Shown here piece after piece: positions 40,822 to 43,475 of a stretch of DNA of 43,475 bases. The DNA comes from a virus. The notes beneath the pieces are model-generated. The model searched no databases. It saw only the letters and a program-made list of their open reading frames with translations, and was not told the origin of the DNA. The stretch is from positions 1 to 43,475 of IMG/VR virus record IMGVR_UViG_3300025010_000111. One strand, 5' to 3'. The position numbers were made by a program, and so were the translations under genes. The first letter of the stretch is position 1. Every line of letters starts with the position of its first letter.

Positions 40822-41129
40822 TATTCAAATCCTATTCCAAAAGAATTGCCAACACTTTCAGCCTTAGATATCCTATAAGTACCACGAAAAGGAATACTTC
40901 TTCGATTATTATTAGCATCTAAAACATAAGTAATACCATCATAGACAAGCGGAGTCCAATCAGTATCAGTATCTACAGCAGGATTTTCTACCTTAGGAAT
41001 CTCAATAGCAACAGTTTCAGTAGTAACAAGTCCTATAATAGAAACTGATCCATTAAGATTTAAATTATCTATAATTAATATCTTATTTGCAGCAGCTGTT
41101 GTTGGTGCTATTAATGTTTTTGCCCTCAT
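40821..41129 (-). CDS. Small virion-type beta protein of unknown function
   Basis: This 102-residue, beta-rich protein (ANKILIIDNLNLNGSVSIIG, then VAIEIPKVENPAV) resembles small head-decoration or fibre-stem domains. It starts after AGGAGAATATT and follows a strong hairpin at 41186-41215, so it may lie in a separate, lower-level part of the transcript. No family is recognised. Confidence 0.5.
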   Translation of the reverse strand: MRAKTLIAPTTAAANKILIIDNLNLNGSVSIIGLVTTETVAIEIPKVENPAVDTDTDWTPLVYDGITYVLDANNNRRSIPFRGTYRISKAESVGNSFGIGFE

Positions 41130-41185
41130 AATATTCTCCTATATGATAATCATGATTAGATAAATATTTATATTAACATAAAACC

Positions 41186-41215
41186 TGTAATAATAAAGTT
41201 TCCTTTATTATTACA
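41186..41215. terminator. Strong hairpin downstream of the capsid cassette
   Basis: TGTAATAATAAAG (41186-41198) and CTTTATTATTACA (41203-41215) form a perfect 13-base-pair stem with a 4-base loop. It follows the small head gene on the minus strand. The tail on that strand is AGGTTTTATG, a weak T-run, so partial termination or 3' end protection of the capsid message is likely. The plus-strand side has TTCTTTTTTA, a better tail for antisense transcripts. Confidence 0.65.
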
Positions 41216-41246
41216 AGTTCTTTTTTAATATGTCCTAAGCACTATA

Positions 41247-41651
41247 TTAACTTACAGTACAAACAGAAGAAATTAACAAGGAACCATCAGGCTTGACAAA
41301 CACAACCCAATAATCATCAGCAGCCGCAGTAATTGTCAAACCAAGCAATCCCGCAGCTGTAGTAGTAAATAAACTCGGACCAGCACTACCAAGATTCTTA
41401 AGTGCACCATTAGTCAATACAGCCAAAGTCGTATCGGCTAAATCATTTGTCAGTCCAGTAGCTACTTCACTCAAATAAAGCAGTCCAGACACTGGAGCCG
41501 TAAGAGCATTACCAGAAACATCTTTGAAAACAAATTGAACTGCACAGGAACCTGATGCAGGTGTAGCAGTAGTAGTTACTGATGCGAAGGCAGGATAGAT
41601 TGCAATGCCTTCAAAAGTCGGACCGGTTCTACCAAAAGAATATTTTCCCAT
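41247..41651 (-). CDS. Small head protein (likely decoration)
   Basis: This 134-residue, beta-rich protein has a high alanine, threonine and glycine content (VTTTATPASGSCAVQFVFKD, then AGLLGLTITAAADDYWVVFV). It starts after AAAGGGTGGT and directly follows the capsid gene, with a strong hairpin on each side. Position and beta structure suit a capsid decoration or head-stabilising protein. No named family is recognised. Confidence 0.55.
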   Translation of the reverse strand: MGKYSFGRTGPTFEGIAIYPAFASVTTTATPASGSCAVQFVFKDVSGNALTAPVSGLLYLSEVATGLTNDLADTTLAVLTNGALKNLGSAGPSLFTTTAAGLLGLTITAAADDYWVVFVKPDGSLLISSVCTVS

Positions 41652-41674
41652 TTTACCACCCTTTCCTTAGAGCA

Positions 41675-41702
41675 GCGTTGGAAGATTGGTTTCTTCCAAC
41701 GC
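41675..41702. promoter_or_regulatory. Intergenic hairpin between capsid and decoration-like genes
   Basis: GCGTTGGAAG (41675-41684) and CTTCCAACGC (41693-41702) form a perfect 10-base-pair stem with an 8-base loop. No T-run follows on either strand, so it is not a classical terminator. It could be an RNA processing or stabilising site that sets different levels of the two messages. Confidence 0.55.
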
Positions 41703-41748
41703 CAGTATTAAAATTAGTCTTGACCGTTCACTTATGAACACCAAGTTA

Positions 41749-42672
41749 TCATGCAGCACCAGGTGAACCAAATATACCTCGAGGATCTGACCAACCAAAC
41801 GAACCACGGAAAGTCGCTTTGAACTTAGCATTCTCCGTATCAAAGTCATTCTCAGTTCCAAACGCATCAGGCCGACGTTCCATGTACTTCAAGCCATCCG
41901 GGCAGTTGGTCTTAATAAACCATGCATCACTATCCGTCAGGTAATGATTCACAGCAATGCCTTGTGGAAACTTTTTTGAGGCTCGAATAGCATTGATATC
42001 ATTATTTGCACTGCCAGACTGTCCAATAGACTCGAGAATCCTCATAGCGTCGAACTCAAGTGCGGTCGGAATGATCAACTTCTGGGGCATAATCGCGATC
42101 TTAAGGCCACGATCAGTGGTGAATGCAGCAATGTCAATGCATGCCTGCTCGAGAGCAGCTTCACTAAGATCTGCCGCAGTAGCAAGTTCATTACGCCACG
42201 TACCACCAGACTTGTTCGGATGATCAGTAGCACAAAGCTCCTTACCATCACTATTAGTCCCCATAGTATAAGCAGCAGTAAAAGCCCTATTGAGAATATT
42301 CGCTCCAATGATCTCTTTGGTCTGCCGAATGGAGAATGCCAGCGCATTTGCACGACGCAGCGCTACAGTAACAGCTATACCATCTTCGTACATTTCTCGA
42401 GTAATAATAAACCCAAGGCCATACGTTACATGAGTGTAGCGGCTAACAAATCCTTGCTCCTGCTCATCATACGCAATCCCAGCTCCCTCGGTTTTTACTG
42501 CTGCGAGGCCGAAACCAGTTACGCCAGCTTCCTCTTCGAAAGCCTTCGTAGAGTTACCCTTTTCAAAAACATCCAAATATTCAATCGGATACTCTTTATA
42601 TTTCTGCCCGAACCAAGTCTTTACACCCGGTACAAGATCTTTTGCAAAATTACTAGTAGTAATAATACCCAT
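41749..42672 (-). CDS. Major capsid protein (Mu gpT-like, HK97 fold)
   Basis: This 307-residue protein matches the pattern of Mu gpT-type major head proteins. The N-terminus has TTSNFAKDLVPGVKTWFGQ, followed by EYLDVFEKGNSTKAFEE, then YTHVTYGLGFIITREMYEDG and a long helix with RANALAFSIRQTKE. Later, CATDHPNKSGGTWRN and LTDSDAWFIKTNCPDGLKY are typical of the capsid core. It forms the icosahedral shell. A strong TTTAAAGGAGCTTAC site precedes it, as expected for an abundant protein. Terminase, portal and protease genes are expected to the right, outside the window. Confidence 0.85.
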   Translation of the reverse strand: MGIITTSNFAKDLVPGVKTWFGQKYKEYPIEYLDVFEKGNSTKAFEEEAGVTGFGLAAVKTEGAGIAYDEQEQGFVSRYTHVTYGLGFIITREMYEDGIAVTVALRRANALAFSIRQTKEIIGANILNRAFTAAYTMGTNSDGKELCATDHPNKSGGTWRNELATAADLSEAALEQACIDIAAFTTDRGLKIAIMPQKLIIPTALEFDAMRILESIGQSGSANNDINAIRASKKFPQGIAVNHYLTDSDAWFIKTNCPDGLKYMERRPDAFGTENDFDTENAKFKATFRGSFGWSDPRGIFGSPGAA

Positions 42673-42724
42673 TTGTAAGCTCCTTTAAATGATGATTAAA
42701 TAGCAGAAGTTAATAAGCAACTAA

Positions 42725-43321
42725 TTAAACATCAGTTGAAATAGTCAGGCCCAGCTCATGCTCTCCGAAAAGAACTTCCCACTTGGCATAATTTCCAAGT
42801 TCATTATCGTCACGATTCACAAGCTTCAAAATTCTGCAATTACCACTAGTGTCGGTTGCAGTATCACTAGAGTCAAGTTCCATAGCAGACTTGCCAGTAG
42901 CAGTTGAACCCGAGCCAACTACAAAGTTAGTAGACAGTCCAACCATTGCAGCAGTAATAGAGTTGGCATCACTATCTTCCTGAACCTCAAAAATAACCTG
43001 AGGATCATCAACTACCAAACAATACATTGCAGTAGCAGCCGGCCTATATGCCCGCAGCGGCGTGTCAGCCTGAATCATTACATAAGGATTATCACCAAAA
43101 CCAATTACAACACCACGAACAGCCGCACCAGCAGTAGCTTGTGCGACCGTAGGATACTTGCCGGTTGCATCTGCAGATCCAGCACTTTTAACTGCATCAC
43201 CTTTAAAAGTTGCAGTATTATCCGTAGACGGAATGTAATAAACATTTGCCTGACCGTTCCAAGGAGACCCGTTCAAATGTTTTACCGGCTTAAAGCCGAA
43301 AGGAGTATCAAGATTAGCCAT
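42725..43321 (-). CDS. Head protein encoded upstream of the major capsid gene
   Basis: This 198-residue, beta-rich protein opens MANLDTPFGFKPVKHLNGSP and later has GAAVRGVVIGFGDNPYVMIQ and YCLVVDDPQVIFEVQEDSD. Proteins with these phrases are common just before capsid genes in phages and are usually annotated as structural or decoration proteins. It has a GAGGTAAAAAAT site. It may be part of the shell or a minor capsid protein. Confidence 0.7.
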   Translation of the reverse strand: MANLDTPFGFKPVKHLNGSPWNGQANVYYIPSTDNTATFKGDAVKSAGSADATGKYPTVAQATAGAAVRGVVIGFGDNPYVMIQADTPLRAYRPAATAMYCLVVDDPQVIFEVQEDSDANSITAAMVGLSTNFVVGSGSTATGKSAMELDSSDTATDTSGNCRILKLVNRDDNELGNYAKWEVLFGEHELGLTISTDV

Positions 43322-43348
43322 ATTTTTTACCTCAACAAAGTTTAATTA

Positions 43349-43475
43349 TTACGAAATAGTCACACTTCCAGACAAGCCATCTCTACCCTCGCCACGAGAG
43401 TTCCGCTTAATTTGGTTTTCTACCTCACTAATCTTGGCTTGTGATTCGGCTCGGTCTGCCTCATAAATCTCTTCT
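43349..43475 (-). CDS. C-terminus of a charged coiled-coil protein, possibly scaffold (5' partial)
   Basis: Only the last 42 codons are in the window; the frame stays open to the right edge. It reads IYEADRAESQAKISEVENQI, then KRNSRGEGRDGLSGSVTIS. It is charged and helical, with a short glycine-rich tail. Scaffolding proteins upstream of capsid genes often end in a charged coiled coil, so that is the best guess, but too little is visible to be sure. Confidence 0.4.
   Translation of the reverse strand, partial: EEIYEADRAESQAKISEVENQIKRNSRGEGRDGLSGSVTIS

Noticed and set aside
42220-42678. 152-codon plus-strand frame opposite the capsid gene
   Set aside because: Shadow of the major capsid protein; composition is unlike a real protein and it lacks a start context.

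Overview
The window is part of a tailed double-stranded DNA phage genome, or a prophage. It carries a replication and recombination block, a HK97-type capsid gene and a long run of virion genes. No major tail-tube or tape-measure protein is visible, while there is a 1763-residue internal-type protein, a neck/adaptor-like protein and a tail-hub-like protein, so a short-tailed (podovirus-like) particle is the best inference. Terminase and portal genes are not in the window and probably lie past its right edge. No integrase, repressor, tRNA or CRISPR array was found. Several Sec signal peptides, one lipobox and a transglycosylase-like enzyme suit a Gram-negative host, but the host cannot be named from this sequence.

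Layout. Bases 1-15562 are read on the plus strand. They begin with a recombination set (the end of a PD-(D/E)XK-type nuclease, a Sak4-like RecA-fold ATPase and an SSB-like protein), then a roughly 560-base non-coding stretch packed with hairpins (2496-3060), then NAD-dependent DNA ligase, MazG-like pyrophosphohydrolase, a ParB-domain/DNA methyltransferase fusion, a uracil-DNA glycosylase/family A DNA polymerase fusion, a helicase-like P-loop protein, a DEDD exonuclease and ThyX. Many genes of 50-110 codons lie between them. A bidirectional terminator at 15569-15598 separates this block from the minus-strand virion block.

Bases 15621-43475 are read on the minus strand, so transcription runs from the right edge leftward. 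The order is: a coiled-coil protein (possibly scaffold, partial), a head protein, the major capsid protein, a small head protein flanked by two strong hairpins, two small proteins, an accessory cassette (about 33.4-40.4 kb), neck/adaptor and tail genes, a kelch-type propeller and other fibre-like proteins, and finally three large internal-type virion proteins.

The accessory cassette is GC-richer than its flanks. It encodes five proteins with N-terminal export signals (a fibre-like protein, a beta-sandwich-like protein, a beta-helix protein, a lipoprotein and a thermonuclease), a broken SleB-like hydrolase, a holin-like membrane protein and several tiny zinc-ribbon proteins. It runs into a papain-like cysteine protease and a lytic-transglycosylase-like protein. 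It looks like a combined lysis and envelope/secretion module.

The least explained parts are the hairpin-dense RNA region between the SSB and ligase genes and the exported-protein cassette in the middle of the virion genes.
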